From contig CM041465.1 of NCBI GenBank assembly GCA_023213395.1, positions 138,949,741-139,013,740 of the forward strand: 64,000 nt of DNA, in the 5' to 3' direction. Positions 9,742 to 20,774 of the stretch are shown here, one piece after another. Source of the stretch: Cycas panzhihuaensis (lineage: Eukaryota; Cycadophyta). The notes below the pieces were generated by a model. The model had not been told where the DNA came from. It saw nothing but the letters and a program-made list of their open reading frames with translations, and did no database searches. Every line of letters begins with the position of its first letter. The first letter of the stretch is position 1. The translations under genes were made by a program, and so were the position numbers.

Positions 9742-12204
9742 TTAAGGTAGGGTCAAGCTATAAGTAGGATCTAATCAGTAAGAAAAACACCATGCAGGGC
9801 ATCTGTGTGTTAGACCGCAGATTCGGGACCTGCGAATGGTGCCCAATCGCCTTAAGGCAACCTTCAGAAAAGGACGTGAGGTGAGGCCTCGGGTCGTCCC
9901 AAAAGAAGAGGCCCTCCTACCCCTTGGATGGCCGGGAAGAGGAAGAGGGACTCTAGAAGTTGCGTCTTCTCACGGGAGAGAGAAGGCAACGTGTGAGCGG
10001 ATATGTGTGTGGAATAAGATGTCTCATGTGTGGGCTAGATGGGGGTGAGGAATGTATGGCTCACACCCAAAACCTATCTACACACAGTAAAAACAACTAT
10101 AAAAATGATCTATAGATGCAAGCATGAGTTCTTTTTCCCTTTTCATTTCCTATGTGTTTTAGCATGCAAACACATGCATAAAAGGAAACACTGTAGAAAA
10201 GGACAAAAAGGAGTAAGGAATACCTGGAGAAACGTAGAGTGGTTGGAATGTTGCGACCTTCTACTCTTCACACACTCGCCCACTTGAGCTTGCCGCGTAG
10301 GTAGGAGGCTAGTCGACGATGGTTGCCGTGAGCAGACAAGGGGCTACCTTACCTTGCCCAATCATATGAAAGCAAAGTAACATAAAGATCAACAAAAGCA
10401 AACGAAAATACTACTAAATAGAGACAAATTTGTCAAGAAGTTCACCTCCCTCGTACTCCCGTTACCGTAAACTTGCCAAGCACGAAACAAGAGTTCATCC
10501 CTCTCAGAAGAGGGGGCTACCAAGTATACCTCGTATATATATATAAATGCAAAAAACTGATAATGAATCAAGTTAAAGAACTCTTACACCCTACTCCAAA
10601 CCTCCATACAAGTTTCAAGCCAAAGCAACACCATGATGACCAAGATGGAGAAGTTAGCCTCGGAATGGCCAACTCACCCACAAGTACCTCCACGTAGCCT
10701 TGAAGGGGGATAAAACAGAGTATAATGGTTGTATGGGACAGCAAACAAATGAGGAAATAAACCAGTAAAAAGGTGTACAAGCAAACCCAAGAGACGAAGT
10801 GCTATGGACAACAAATCGTCGGGTTAGGATAAGCTAAGGGTCACAAACCAACTGGGATAGGTTTTGGGGCTTATGTGATGCCCAAAACCTGAAAAGTGCA
10901 GGTATGAAACCAGCGTGGCAAGGGCTGCCAACACTGTTTCAGAACTAGAGATGAACTCTCAATATCCCTGGCCCAGTTCCAAGGGAGGCATGAGGTGAAA
11001 GAGGAAGGAAGGGAAGGGTAAAACCCTTAGGGAGAAGGTCAACGAGGGGACTGATCCTACCTTTCTCCCTTCACCCATCCTTGTGTAACCCTCTTGCATA
11101 GCCACCTTGGAGTGAGCTTGTAGGAAAAGAGAGGATAAGCACTGTAAAACAAGGAGCAGTAGGCAAGCTCCTATGGAATGTAAAGACAAGAGCAAGAAAT
11201 AAGTCAATACTGCACATAAAAGAAAGGACGGAAACAAGAAACTTAATGGACTACTGATAGAGTACCTTACAGTAGAAGAAAGGGACTTGATTCTACCAGA
11301 AACTAGGATGAAAAGCTTGAGCCAAGTAGGCTTTTCAGGCCTGGGCTGAAGAGGAGGCCAACATGGGAGTAAATCTGGAATCTTGGAGCTTGCTTTATGG
11401 ATGTACTGTGAGTATCCTTCCTCCACGATGTAGACCTACAAAAGGGGGGCCTGAAGCTGTTGGAGCAAGGCCTGAGACGTAGCAGGTGTGCTGTGGAAGG
11501 AGAACTAGAGCCAGATAATTGATCCTGTGAAAGTTGCACGGGCAGAGCTAGTGTAGAGATCTAAAAAATGAAGGAAGAAGCCGAGTACATGGCTCGAGTT
11601 TTGGCCTTTATACTCACCCCAACCCTAAACGAGCATTTAGGATTACGGAGAGGGTGAGTTCTCACGCGCGCCACGTGGTAGTTCTACAAAAAGAGTGGGA
11701 ACTGCCGCGATTGTTTTTAAAAAATAATTTTAAGCGATCATGCATGACAGAACTTCGTGATGCTGCGACAAACTTGTGTATCGCTAAGTTTCTTGACGAT
11801 CTGCCCGAAGCTAAAATCAGGGCAAAAACAGGGCCTAGAGCCAATTAGAGGGGTATGCTGAGGCTAGGCAGGCTGGGAACTCATGCCTAGGTGGCTGACG
11901 GGTGGCTAAAAGCGAGAAACGAGTCTCAATAGGGGGTCCTATCACACTTAGAAAGGGATTCAAAGTGGAGACAGGATTATTGTCGTGAACAGAACGTGAC
12001 CAACAATGATGTTTGGGAAGCTATGGAGGTGTTGTGGGCAGCTGAGTGCCATATGGGGTGTGTAACTCTCTGAGGAGTGCCCCATGGTGGGTCATCATAG
12101 GCTGAGTGGTGCGTGACAGGCATAAACAACGTGATCAGGCAAGTAAGCAATGTGATCACACAAATGATAGGCAGGCATGCATCAAACAATACACTAAGTA
12201 ACCT
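9742..12204. mobile_element. Unidentified 2.46-kb insertion within the LINE
   Basis: This segment interrupts the LINE between its zf-RVT and RNase H parts and is bounded by a 7-bp duplication CGACTAA (9735-9741 and 12205-12211). Deleting it puts the two LINE halves in the same frame. Its base composition is visibly less AT-rich than its surroundings. The ends are TTAAGGTAGGG and TAAGTAACCT, without convincing terminal inverted repeats and without TG...CA. Several short open frames (9836-10048, 10039-10287, 10473-10697, 12-kb side 11977-12189) show no known motif. It contains a solo LTR (10874-11946). A DNA transposon, a decayed LTR remnant or a filler insertion are all possible. Confidence 0.55.
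10874..11946. repeat. Solo LTR (about 1.07 kb), TGTGAT...ATCACA
   Basis: The segment begins TGTGATGCCC and ends GTCCTATCACA, giving a perfect 6-bp terminal inverted repeat TGTGAT/ATCACA, a form common in plant gypsy LTRs. It is flanked by CTTA on both sides (10870-10873 and 11947-11950); extending to 5 bp adds one mismatch. A TATA-like TTTATACTC lies near 11612 on the plus strand. No primer site or polypurine tract adjoins either end, so it is a solo LTR. The 155-codon minus frame at 10959-11426 within it lacks motifs and is not called. Confidence 0.6.
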
Positions 12205-12211
12205 CGACTAA

Positions 12212-12930
12212 GAGAAAGTGAGGATGGGAGCGAGAAATATATACACGAGTTTACCTGAGTTGACTCGTCTCAAATCCACTCCCGGTAGCCAGGAAATAAC
12301 TATCTTCAACAAAATCTCCACGGAAATTAAGGAGAATGTTAGTAACACTAAGGAGAAACAAATCACCTTGACGGAAAATAGGATCTTGCTAAATTGGGGG
12401 ATAGAGCCAGCTACTAAGGCAGCTAAGGTAAAATTTAACCACTAGAACCCCTTGAGGAGTCCTGGCTAAAAATTAACTTTGATGGTGCCTCAAAAGGGAA
12501 CCCTGGCGAAGCTGGAGGAGGGGGCATATGTAGAGATAACCTAGGGAACCCTATATGGGCCTTTGCGGAATATTATGACCATTAAACAGACCATTTTGTG
12601 GAAATGAGTGCTATGCTCAAGGCCATTGATTTAGCCCTTGAGGGTGGATCTAGGAGATTGGTAATTGAGGGGGACTCTTTGACGGTTATTAATGCGTTGA
12701 AGGGCACAACTGCCCTGGATTGGAGATTTCAAACAATGGTTAAAGATGCAAAGGAGAGTCTCAAGGGCTTAGAAAATGTTCAGCTAAGGCACACGTTAAG
12801 AGAGGGAAACAAAGCAACTGACTTTTTGGCAAACTGGGGGGTTAGGCAAAAGAAAGTTACTGTTTGGAGCAAGGATCTCCCTGAAGAACTTATGGTTCTA
12901 GTTGAGAAGGACAGGGTCTGTGATAGCTAG
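12212..12930 (+). pseudogene. LINE ORF2 end: linker and RNase H domain
   Basis: The linker frame (RMGARNIYTSL...) runs to about 12445, where a stop and a shift lead into the RNase H domain at 12463-12930. The four catalytic acidic positions are visible: D in KINFDGASKGNPG, E in DHFVEMSAM, D in VIEGDSLTV and D in GNKATDFLANWG. One in-frame TAA splits the domain near 12584. A stop at 12928 matches the natural C-terminus. An RNase H after zf-RVT is characteristic of a subset of plant L1 elements, where it can remove RNA from the DNA-RNA hybrid. Confidence 0.9.
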
Positions 12931-13099
12931 CCATGGGGCTTGTCCTGGCATTGTAGTTTCTATGCCTAGATCGTGGGGATGTCACGGTCATTTATGACTC
13001 AGTTGTCTAAAGTTTCTTGATGTATTAGGTTGTGGGATCATGTTTCAAACCCACCTATAATGTATTTTTACCTTATAAAAAAAAAAAAAATCACACTCC

Positions 13100-14974
13100 C
13101 TAGGAAGATATTATATGCCCCAAATATTCTAGCTCTATTTGACTAAATGTACGTTTCTTTTTGTTCATGAATAATTGTTGGTTCTGTAATAACTAGAGGA
13201 TAATCTGTATGTGTTGGAGATACTCTTGCCAAGAACGACTATAAATTAGGATATCATAAAAAAAAACTAGCACAAATTTTCGAATATATGGCCTGAGGAT
13301 CTGGTTCATCATATTTTGAAACGTTACAAGGGCATTCGTCAGCCTAAAAGGTATAACCCAAAATTTGAATAGCCCTTCATATGTGCGAAAAGCTGTCTTA
13401 TACATGTCTTTTTTTTTAATGCGAATCTAATAGTATCTAGAGCGCAGATCAATTTTTGAGAAGAACTTTGCTCCATGAAGTTCATCCAAAAGGTCATCGA
13501 TATGAGGAATCGAGTATCCATTCTTGATCATTAATTTATTGAGAGCCCGACAATCTCCACATATATGATATGATCCATATTTCTTTTGTGCAATTATAAC
13601 TAGAGATGTGAAGGGACTACTGCTTAGTATGATGATTCCTTGTTGGAGAAGATCTTGAGTGATGTGTTCATTCTCTTATTTGTGATGTAATGGGTGCCTA
13701 TATGGCCTGATATTAACAGGGGCTTATTGAGAAACCAAATCAATCGCATGCTCATATCCACGACTAGAGGAAGTTCAGGTGGTAGTTCCTAAAAAACCTT
13801 ACTATATTGGTTAATTAGTTCTTGTACCTCTATGGGAGCTTCTTCTACTACTATCTTATAACAAGAATTCATGAATGAGGTGGAATTTTTTTGAAGTATC
13901 TTTTCCATACGCTGAGATGATACCAATTGTTCTTGAGGAATGTCGAGAGCCTATAGCTTGTACTTATGTCCCTTTTGGTGAAAACATATAAACCGCGTCT
14001 GAAAATTAGTAATAATGTTTCCCAAGGTTTGAAGCCATTATACTCCTAGAACCACGTCAACCCCACTGATAGGCATAGGAAACATGCAAGTTATGGTTGA
14101 GTACTCTACAATACATAAGCTTACTTACTGGTAATAACCACCACAAGGCATACTCCTACCATTTGCTATTTCCACTTGGAATATATTGAGTGGCTTTACT
14201 GTGAGACCTAACTTTTCTGCAATAGGGTGATTTATGAAATTGTGTGTACTACTACTATCTATCAAATTGGAAGTCTCTATATTTTTTATTAACCCTAGAA
14301 ATCTCAATGTCTACGATGTGCGCATCTCCCTAGTGATGGCTTAAAGTGATATCTAAATATTTTCTGGGTCTGTATTTAATAACTCCTCTATCTAGGCTTC
14401 ATCTTCTTGGACCAATGCTTCCTCTTCTGTAATTTCTTCCATAGTTTCATCAGGGAGAGGGTCTTCTTCATTATTCATCATGAACATCTTCATAGGAGGG
14501 CATCTATGTTTCTGATTATACTTTCCTCCACAATGAAAACATGTTCCATTCTTGATGTGTTCTACTTTTGACATTTATTCATCTTTTTTCTCCCCCATAG
14601 GAGCACCAGCTTTAGTTCTAGACTGTGTCTAATTTGGTTTAAATTGTTGGCTAAGAGGTCTTTCAAACTCGGTTTGACGAACGAAACTTTGTCTTCCTTC
14701 TCTGAATTCTACTTCAATGTTCTTGGCATGGCATATGGCATCGGTCAGGAAGCTCACCTCCATGGTCTTTAGTTGGTACCCGATATTACCTCGAAGACCT
14801 GCTATGTATACTTCTATTAGTTAAGGTTCACTTATATGGGCATCCACCATACTATATAGTGCTTGGAACTGTTCAGTATAAGAGTGTTCAGTATGGGCAT
14901 CCACCATACTATATAGTGCTTGGAACCCTAGAAATCTCAACTGTTCACTAAGTTGTGCTTTCAACTAGCTCAAA
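13100..14974 (-). pseudogene. Gypsy-R gag end, protease and RT
   Basis: Read right to left. A partial gag capsid region (about 14974-14590) includes FQALYSMVDAHISEP. A zinc knuckle CFHCGGKYNQKHRC follows near 14520. Retropepsin is at 14125-14307 with LIDSSSTHNFI, where the usual G of D-S/T-G reads Ser. RT covers about 13690-13100 with IPHIDDLLDELHGAKFFSKIDL, TAFRTYEGLFKFWVIPFRLTNA and FFYDILIYS, in which the first Asp of the FxDD box reads Tyr. Frameshifts occur near 13430. RT continues on the far side of the LINE at 8626. The gag end carries a local duplication and is truncated next to Copia-B. Confidence 0.87.
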
Positions 14975-14985
14975 GTCATCAGAGC

Positions 14986-15386
14986 AAGTTTCGAGGTTAT
15001 TTTTTTCTACTTACCAGTTTGTGCAGTTTTGGAGTCACTTCAGCAAATTTCTTCAAAAATAACTAAAATTTTTAAGTAAAATCACTTATAAAATTTGCAT
15101 CCCAATGATTCAAGTTGACTAAATCTGAGTTTTTACAAGTTAGTGAAAGATCTAATGAGTTTGAAGCTTTTTTCTTCAAAGACCTAGCTATCCATTTTTA
15201 GTTTTTAGGCTAATTTTCTTACAATCTAAAACCTATTTTGAAAAAATAATTATAGATTTGTAATCCTCTTGAAAAGATCTCTCTTTTGAGGTATATTGTT
15301 CACCCATTAGTATAGTTAGGGTTCTATATGAAAATCTATACATTTATATGACCGAGTTAGCTTAGATTTAGTTTATTTTTCTATAA
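14986..15386 (+). other. Copia-B leader
   Basis: This is a 0.4-kb AT-rich stretch between the primer-site remnant and the gag ATG at 15387. No coding signal is seen. Confidence 0.5.
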
Positions 15387-18300
15387 ATGGTTTCATCAAT
15401 TTTGACTTTATCAGATTAAGATAAATTAACAAACACAAATTATCATGTTTAAAAAATTAAGATAAAAATATTATTTATAGTTAAAAATGCTTGGAGTATT
15501 GCTAATGGGATTGAAGTAAAACCTACCGCAGAAAGTTTAAATTTAGCAAACTGGAAGAAAGAGACAATGTTAGAGTAATAATCTTACAACTTTCAATTTT
15601 TGATCCACTCCTCGTCTATGTGAAAAAATTAACCACTTCCTCTATGATATAGAAATGCTTTGAAAATCTATATAGCTAGAAGAACAAGGCCAGAACAATT
15701 GCCCTCAAGGAGGAATTTTTCAAGCTATATATAATGGAATCAGATACAATATTTAGATTTATACATTAGGTGATCTCAATAAGAAATAATCTCTTAAGTG
15801 TTGGGCTGCCATCTTAGAATAAGAAGTAGTGGAGATGATAGTAAGTAAATTACCAAAATTATTTGATGTTATAGTCAATACAATAACCAAATTAACAAGA
15901 TGACTCTTGATACTCTAACTGGTTTATTATTAAGTCAAAAGTAAAGAAATAAATGTTATGAAGACTCGGCACGAATAGAGGATGCTTTTGCAACTAGACT
16001 AAACATGGGACCTAGAGGATGGAGTCAATCCAGAGCAAGAGGATAAACACCATAGGGTAGGAATCCTCTCCTTGCTCTCACTGCAGGTCTTTAAGACAAG
16101 GATATATGATATGTTGACTTAAGAGAATCCTAACATGTGACCAACAGAGAAGATTGGTTTGAGTCACTCAAACCCTATATCATTGATAAATCAGTAGAGC
16201 TGGGAGAAAAGTACCCTTTGGACATAAAAGGAGTTGGAACTATAATTATCAACCTACAAGGCAATATAAAGAAAATTAAAATTTTTTTGCTTATCCCTGG
16301 ATTAAAAATGAATCTTCTCTTAGTGTCTCAACTTAGCAAGAAAAAGCTAGGAACAATCTTTAATGAAGAAGGAAACTGTTTTATCCTAGACATAAAAAAT
16401 AATGGTAATGTAATTGCAAAACACATAAGAATTGGTGATTTGTATAGGCTACTCTATGATCCTGTATTCTCCAATATGGATGGTAAAGCTTATACTAGTA
16501 TAAATTATGATAGTAATGATAAAATGTGGCATTTGAAGTATAAGCATCTTCCCTTAGAAAAATTAAAGTTAACGTAAAAAGGTGGAATGGTTAATGGGTT
16601 GCTTTCCATCATATCTAATAATTTTGTGTGTAAAGGATGTTAGCTCATAAAGCAACATTGGCTTCCATTCAAAGAAAGTGAGTGACGAGCCCATGATAAG
16701 TTAGAGTTAGTTTATAGAAACTTATGTGGGCCTTTTACACCACATTCAACTAATATTTATAGGTATTTCCTAACATTTATTGATGATCTCACTAGAAAGG
16801 TATGGATTTATTTTCTCCACAACAAATTAGAAGTCTTTGAGACTTTTAAAGAATTTAAAGTAGAAGTAGAATTAGAATTAGGAATCAAAATAAAATGTAT
16901 TAGATTTAATGGTGATGGTGAGTATATTTCAAAAGAATTCTTAAACTTCTTTAAAACAAATAGGATACATAGATAATTTACAACCCATAAACTCCTTAAC
17001 CTAATGGGGTTAGAGAGAGGAAAAATAGAACCATCATGGAAATAGCTCAAAGCATGGTCTATAGGAAGTAGGTTTCAAAAGCCTACTAGGCAGAAGTAGT
17101 AAGCACAACATGCTACTTGATAAATCAAAGTCCCACAAGAGCATTAGAATAAATCATGCAAGAGGAAGCATGGGCAGGTAGGAAACCTGATGTAAGTAAT
17201 TTGAAGGTGTTTAGGTGTCTACTCTATGTCCATATACCTAGCCAAAGGAGGTCAAAACTTGACTCCAAGAGCATAGAATGTATCATAATTGGATACCACA
17301 AGAATTCAAAGGCCTACAAATGCATAGATCCTAAGACCAACAAGATCTATGTAAGTAGAGACATTGTATTCAATGAAGAAGATGCCACAGAAAGCTAGTC
17401 CCAAATTTAGGTTATTGAAGAAATACCAAAGAAAATGCCTTAAGAAATTCCCTTAGAAGAAACATCTGGAATAACCTTAAAAGAAATCCCAAAATCATCA
17501 CATGAAGGCTCATTATTTGGAGGAGAGGAACAAACATTTGAAGATCCAATCACTAAAGAAGAACCAAAGAAAGAAAAGAAAGTACTAAGATGGTACGTCA
17601 AAACCATCAAGGAAGGAAAAGGAGATATATTTCCATATAAAACTAGAAGTTAGAGTCATTGAGCCTTGTACAACAATGTTGAACCATAATCTTTTGAAGA
17701 AGCAAAATGATAAATTGAGTGGAGAATAACAATGGATTCATAAATGAACTCCATTATCAAAAATTGGACTTGGGAACTAATTGAATTACCTCCCAATAAA
17801 CTAGTGGTTAACTACATATGGATCTATAAAAGGCTAATAGAAAAATAAAAAAACATAAAGCCAAGATTTTAGTAAGGTTGCACACAAACAATTGGAGTAG
17901 ACTTTGAAGAAACATTCTCTCCTATGACTAAACTAAACACTATAAGAATAATGATTGCCTTAGTAGCCCAACAAAATTTGAAAGTTTATCAACTAGACAT
18001 GAATAATACTTTCTTGAATGGAGAACTAAGTGAGGAAGTCTACATCAAAGAAGGAGAAGAACATCTAGTTTGTAAGTTGAAGAAAGCCTTGTATAGGCTA
18101 AAACAAGTTACTCATGCTTCATATGCCAAGCTAGATAAATATCTTTGTTAAAATGGTTTTTGTCGAGGAAGCTCAAGCTCAAGCCTATATATAAGAAAAA
18201 GAAACAGGTTGATTACTATAATAGTTGTATATGTACATGGTATGATTCTTATGGGAAGTGATGATAAATTAATCTCAAATATCAAGAGTCATCTAGAAAA

Positions 18301-19160
18301 GGAATATGAGATGATTGACTTAGGACCTCTAAGTTCTTAAATAAGAATAGAAGTCAGTCAAAATGAGGACTTAATCATACTATCCCAAAGTAAGTACATT
18401 AAGGACTTACTAAGTAAATTCTAGATAGAAAGTTGTAACACTTATGCAACCCCCATTGAGATAAACTATAATTTGGTTCCTAATAAAGAAGAACCTCAAG
18501 TTAATGCTACTATATACAAATAGTTGATTGGTATCCTAATCTACCTCACTACCACTAAGCTAGATATCTCACATTTTGTGGGAGTAGTCTCAAGATATAT
18601 GCAGGAACCAAAGCTAAAACACTACAAAGTAACAAAAAGAATTCTAAGGTATCTAAAAGGAATAGTTGATTTGAAATTGGTCTATCCAAAGAAGAAGTCA
18701 CCTTAATTATCAAGATTTTATGACTCAGATTAGGTTGGAGACAAAGAACAAAGAAAATCCATAAGTGGATACTGTTTCTTCTTAGGACCTTCAGTCATTT
18801 CATGGAGTAGTAAAAGATAGGCAACAATTACACTTTCTTTAACTAAAGTCGAATATAAATCTGTAGTTAATACAACATGTGAAGCCATCTAATTAAGACA
18901 ACTTCTAGTAGACTTAAATCAATAGCAGCAAGGGCTAATGGAACTAAATTGTTATAATTAAAGTGTTATCAAATTGACGAATCATGTTCTCCATGGATGA
19001 ACAAAGCACATAGAGGTATATCGCCACTTTATATGGGAGAAGGTGGTAAAGAAGTTAACTTAGCATACTATCCCAAAACAAAACAAATTCTAACAAAACC
19101 ACTTAGCAGAGATAGGTTTTAAATACTTAGAGACATAATAGGATTGAAAAGGATAAAACA
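15387..19160 (+). pseudogene. Copia-B gag-pol remnant
   Basis: Gag opens at ATG 15387 and has ILFIVKNAWSIANGIEVKPT, matching the copia gag W-x-I/V-x-x-G pattern. A decayed protease YVDLRES.HVTNREDWF lies near 16105-16160. GAG-pre-integrase includes LLIPGLKMNLLLVSQLSKK (16280-16360). The integrase core FLTFIDDLTRKVWIYFL is near 16765-16820, and its C-terminal block FRCLLYVHIP..CIIIGYHKNSKAYKC at 17205-17330. RT has YQLDMNNTFLNGELSEEVYI (17985-18050), and the active-site box reads YVHGM in place of YVDDM, so catalysis is lost. RNase H has SISGYCFFLGPSVISWSSK (18755-18820) and VEYKSV. Stops are frequent throughout. Confidence 0.9.
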
Positions 19161-19366
19161 TTAAGGGGGGGAATTAGAATATAATGTTTTATCCTAGGTC
19201 TTTAAGGGGTAATGTTATAAACCCCTAATTATGTAACTTTTAATGTAAAATTGATATGTATCATTCTTAAAAGCTTTGGTTACAATTTGTTTTATAATGG
19301 TTGTTTTCTATAATGCATATTTAAGGTGGCAATTCCTCCACCATAATGCATCAACCATTTCTAACA
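19161..19366 (+). repeat. Copia-B polypurine tract and 3' LTR
   Basis: A purine run AAGGGGGGGA (about 19163-19172) is followed by the LTR start, where TGTTAGAA has decayed to AATTAGAA at 19172. The LTR ends TTTCTAACA at 19366, the inverse of TGTTAGAA, giving a short LTR of about 195 bp. Sequence after 19366 resembles Gypsy-T LTR. Confidence 0.7.
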
Positions 19367-20760
19367 TTATTATAGTGTAGAATTTAACACACACAAGTAA
19401 GCTAATGTAAATAAAAGTAAAAGAAGGGAAAAAAGTAAGAGAAGAAGTGGATTACCCTTTAGTCTTGTCTTTCCTTTTTAATTTATTTTTAGGGTTTAAA
19501 TTTTATGTCTTTATTTCAAAAATTCTTAAGGTAAATGCATATAAAAAGGTGGGTTTTTTAGGTGGTTTTAAAGATTGTTACTCCTACAAGCATGTGAGCA
19601 AGGCAAACCATCAGTAAACATAGTTATGCAAAAGGAGGTTAGTTGACTCCTTTTATTATATAAAATAATAATATTAAATAAAAACAAGAAATAAAAACAA
19701 AAATGCAATCCTTTCTTCTAGTGCTCAATAAAAAGTAATTAGACTACCTCAAGAAGATCATGAAAAGCTAGATCAAGAAGTAAGTAAAAGGTTTAAAAGA
19801 CAACTTGCACTAATTGTACTTGAATAGGGAGGTGGGCACCTTAGATCCATGCGTAGAAGACCCTAGTGTCCTCTTTGTAATGTTAGTCTTCGGTGTATGG
19901 GGAGGTGAGGCAAAGTATATATAGTCCAAATTAGTAAAAGTCATGCAAATAGGAAACTAATCTTAAACAACATCAAAATCAAGATATAGGACCTTAATTA
20001 TAAGCGTACAAAATTAGTAAGGCAAAAATAGAGAAAAATAAAGGTCCAAGTAAGAAGATAAATGAGGGTTTAAGGCGGTAAGTATAAACTAATTAAATAA
20101 ACAACTTACAATTCAAACCTCCATGCAAGCATATTCTAAGAAGCAAATGAAGCTCAGAGAATAGGACTAGGGAGAGGATCCCAATCTAATGAGCAATAAG
20201 TAATGAGAGGTGCTTGTGTTGTAAAGGATTGTAGCATCTCTAAAAAAATTAATCAAACCTAAACAAAAATTCTAAAAATTAAGAGACTTACAAGCCATTT
20301 AGAAGTGATAACAATAATGAAAGTGTGAAATCATGATGAGAATTTGATACTAGAGCAAATCTAAGAATGATTCAAGTAAGAAGAACTAACCAATAATATG
20401 ATTTTGAAGGTAAACCATCTCTAAAACTAGGTTTTAGGTGGAGGAACTTTAAGAAATCAAGATCTCTTTCATCTTTTTGCTTTTTACACATCTAAACTAA
20501 GTTAATACCTATAATAAAGATAAGAAAATACAATGGAGAGTAAAAGGGACTCTTAACAAGCTACTAAGAGATTGAAGAATCTAGAAAGGCTAAGAGAATA
20601 TAGATTAGAACCACCCAAAACCAAAAGCAAGCTTAAAAGATTGGAAGACCACAAACCTCTCAGCTCAAAGAAATAAATAAGGCTTTATAGCCTATCATTT
20701 TTGACATCAAACTATTGTATTCTTAGCCCAAAATATTCATGCCATGCGTGTAGGTAAAAA
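19367..20760 (-). repeat. Gypsy-T 3' LTR, part B
   Basis: This aligns in the same orientation with 46300-47496. A 170-bp stretch around 19755-19925 is about 87% identical to 46675-46850 by hand count. Both carry the block reading 'gggaggtgggcacct' or its variant and a TATA-like GTATATATA (near 19915 and 46835). Similarity continues, with indels, to at least 20520, where the other copy is cut by Copia-D. The right boundary is therefore inferred. I could not find a polypurine tract marking the LTR end before the minisatellite. Confidence 0.7.
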
Positions 20761-20774
20761 TACACACAAAAGTT

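Larger units (their letters stand above)
8636..13090 (+). mobile_element. 5'-truncated L1-type LINE, internally interrupted
   Basis: A LINE fragment comprising the C-terminal part of ORF2, RNase H, a 146-bp 3' UTR (12931-13076) and a 14-A tail at 13077-13090. It is flanked by a perfect 9-bp target duplication TCACACTCC (8627-8635 and 13091-13099). Removing it rejoins the Gypsy-R RT frame as IIS..GV.IDPKK, so the insertion site is within that RT. The endonuclease and RT domains of the LINE are absent, which is typical 5' truncation during target-primed reverse transcription. A later 2.46-kb insertion (9742-12204) splits it. Confidence 0.92.
5575..14974 (-). mobile_element. Reina-type chromovirus (Gypsy-R), 5' end missing
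   Basis: A minus-strand Ty3/gypsy element with domain order gag, protease, RT, RNase H, integrase and chromodomain, followed by a 3' LTR at 5575-6134. The integrase is well preserved, and its LFRLAGTKLNM..YHSQSDGQ stretch resembles Reina-like chromoviruses. A solo LTR (7637-8010) and a LINE (8636-13090) interrupt it. The element stops inside gag next to Copia-B at about 14974, so its N-terminal gag, primer site and 5' LTR have been lost. It lies inside the Gypsy-T 3' LTR. Lineage assignment rests on recalled family signatures, not a search. Confidence 0.85.
14975..19366 (+). mobile_element. Copia-B, 5' LTR missing
   Basis: A plus-strand Ty1/copia element with leader, full gag-pol remnant, polypurine tract and 3' LTR. 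The left boundary is a degraded primer-site match GTCATCAGAGC at 14975-14985 (9 of 11 positions of GGTATCAGAGC). No LTR precedes it; the sequence switches straight into Gypsy-R gag. Its 3' LTR abuts Gypsy-T LTR part B, so it originally landed in that LTR. Loss of its 5' LTR together with the Gypsy-R 5' end indicates a deletion between the two insertions. Confidence 0.8.

Noticed and set aside
10959-11426. 155-codon minus-strand open frame with a hydrophobic stretch
   Set aside because: It lies wholly inside a solo LTR, has no recognisable domain, and the Leu/Ser-rich text comes from CT-rich DNA.
11654-11848. 64-codon plus-strand frame in the solo LTR
   Set aside because: Mirrored by a 60-codon frame on the other strand; no motif or start context.
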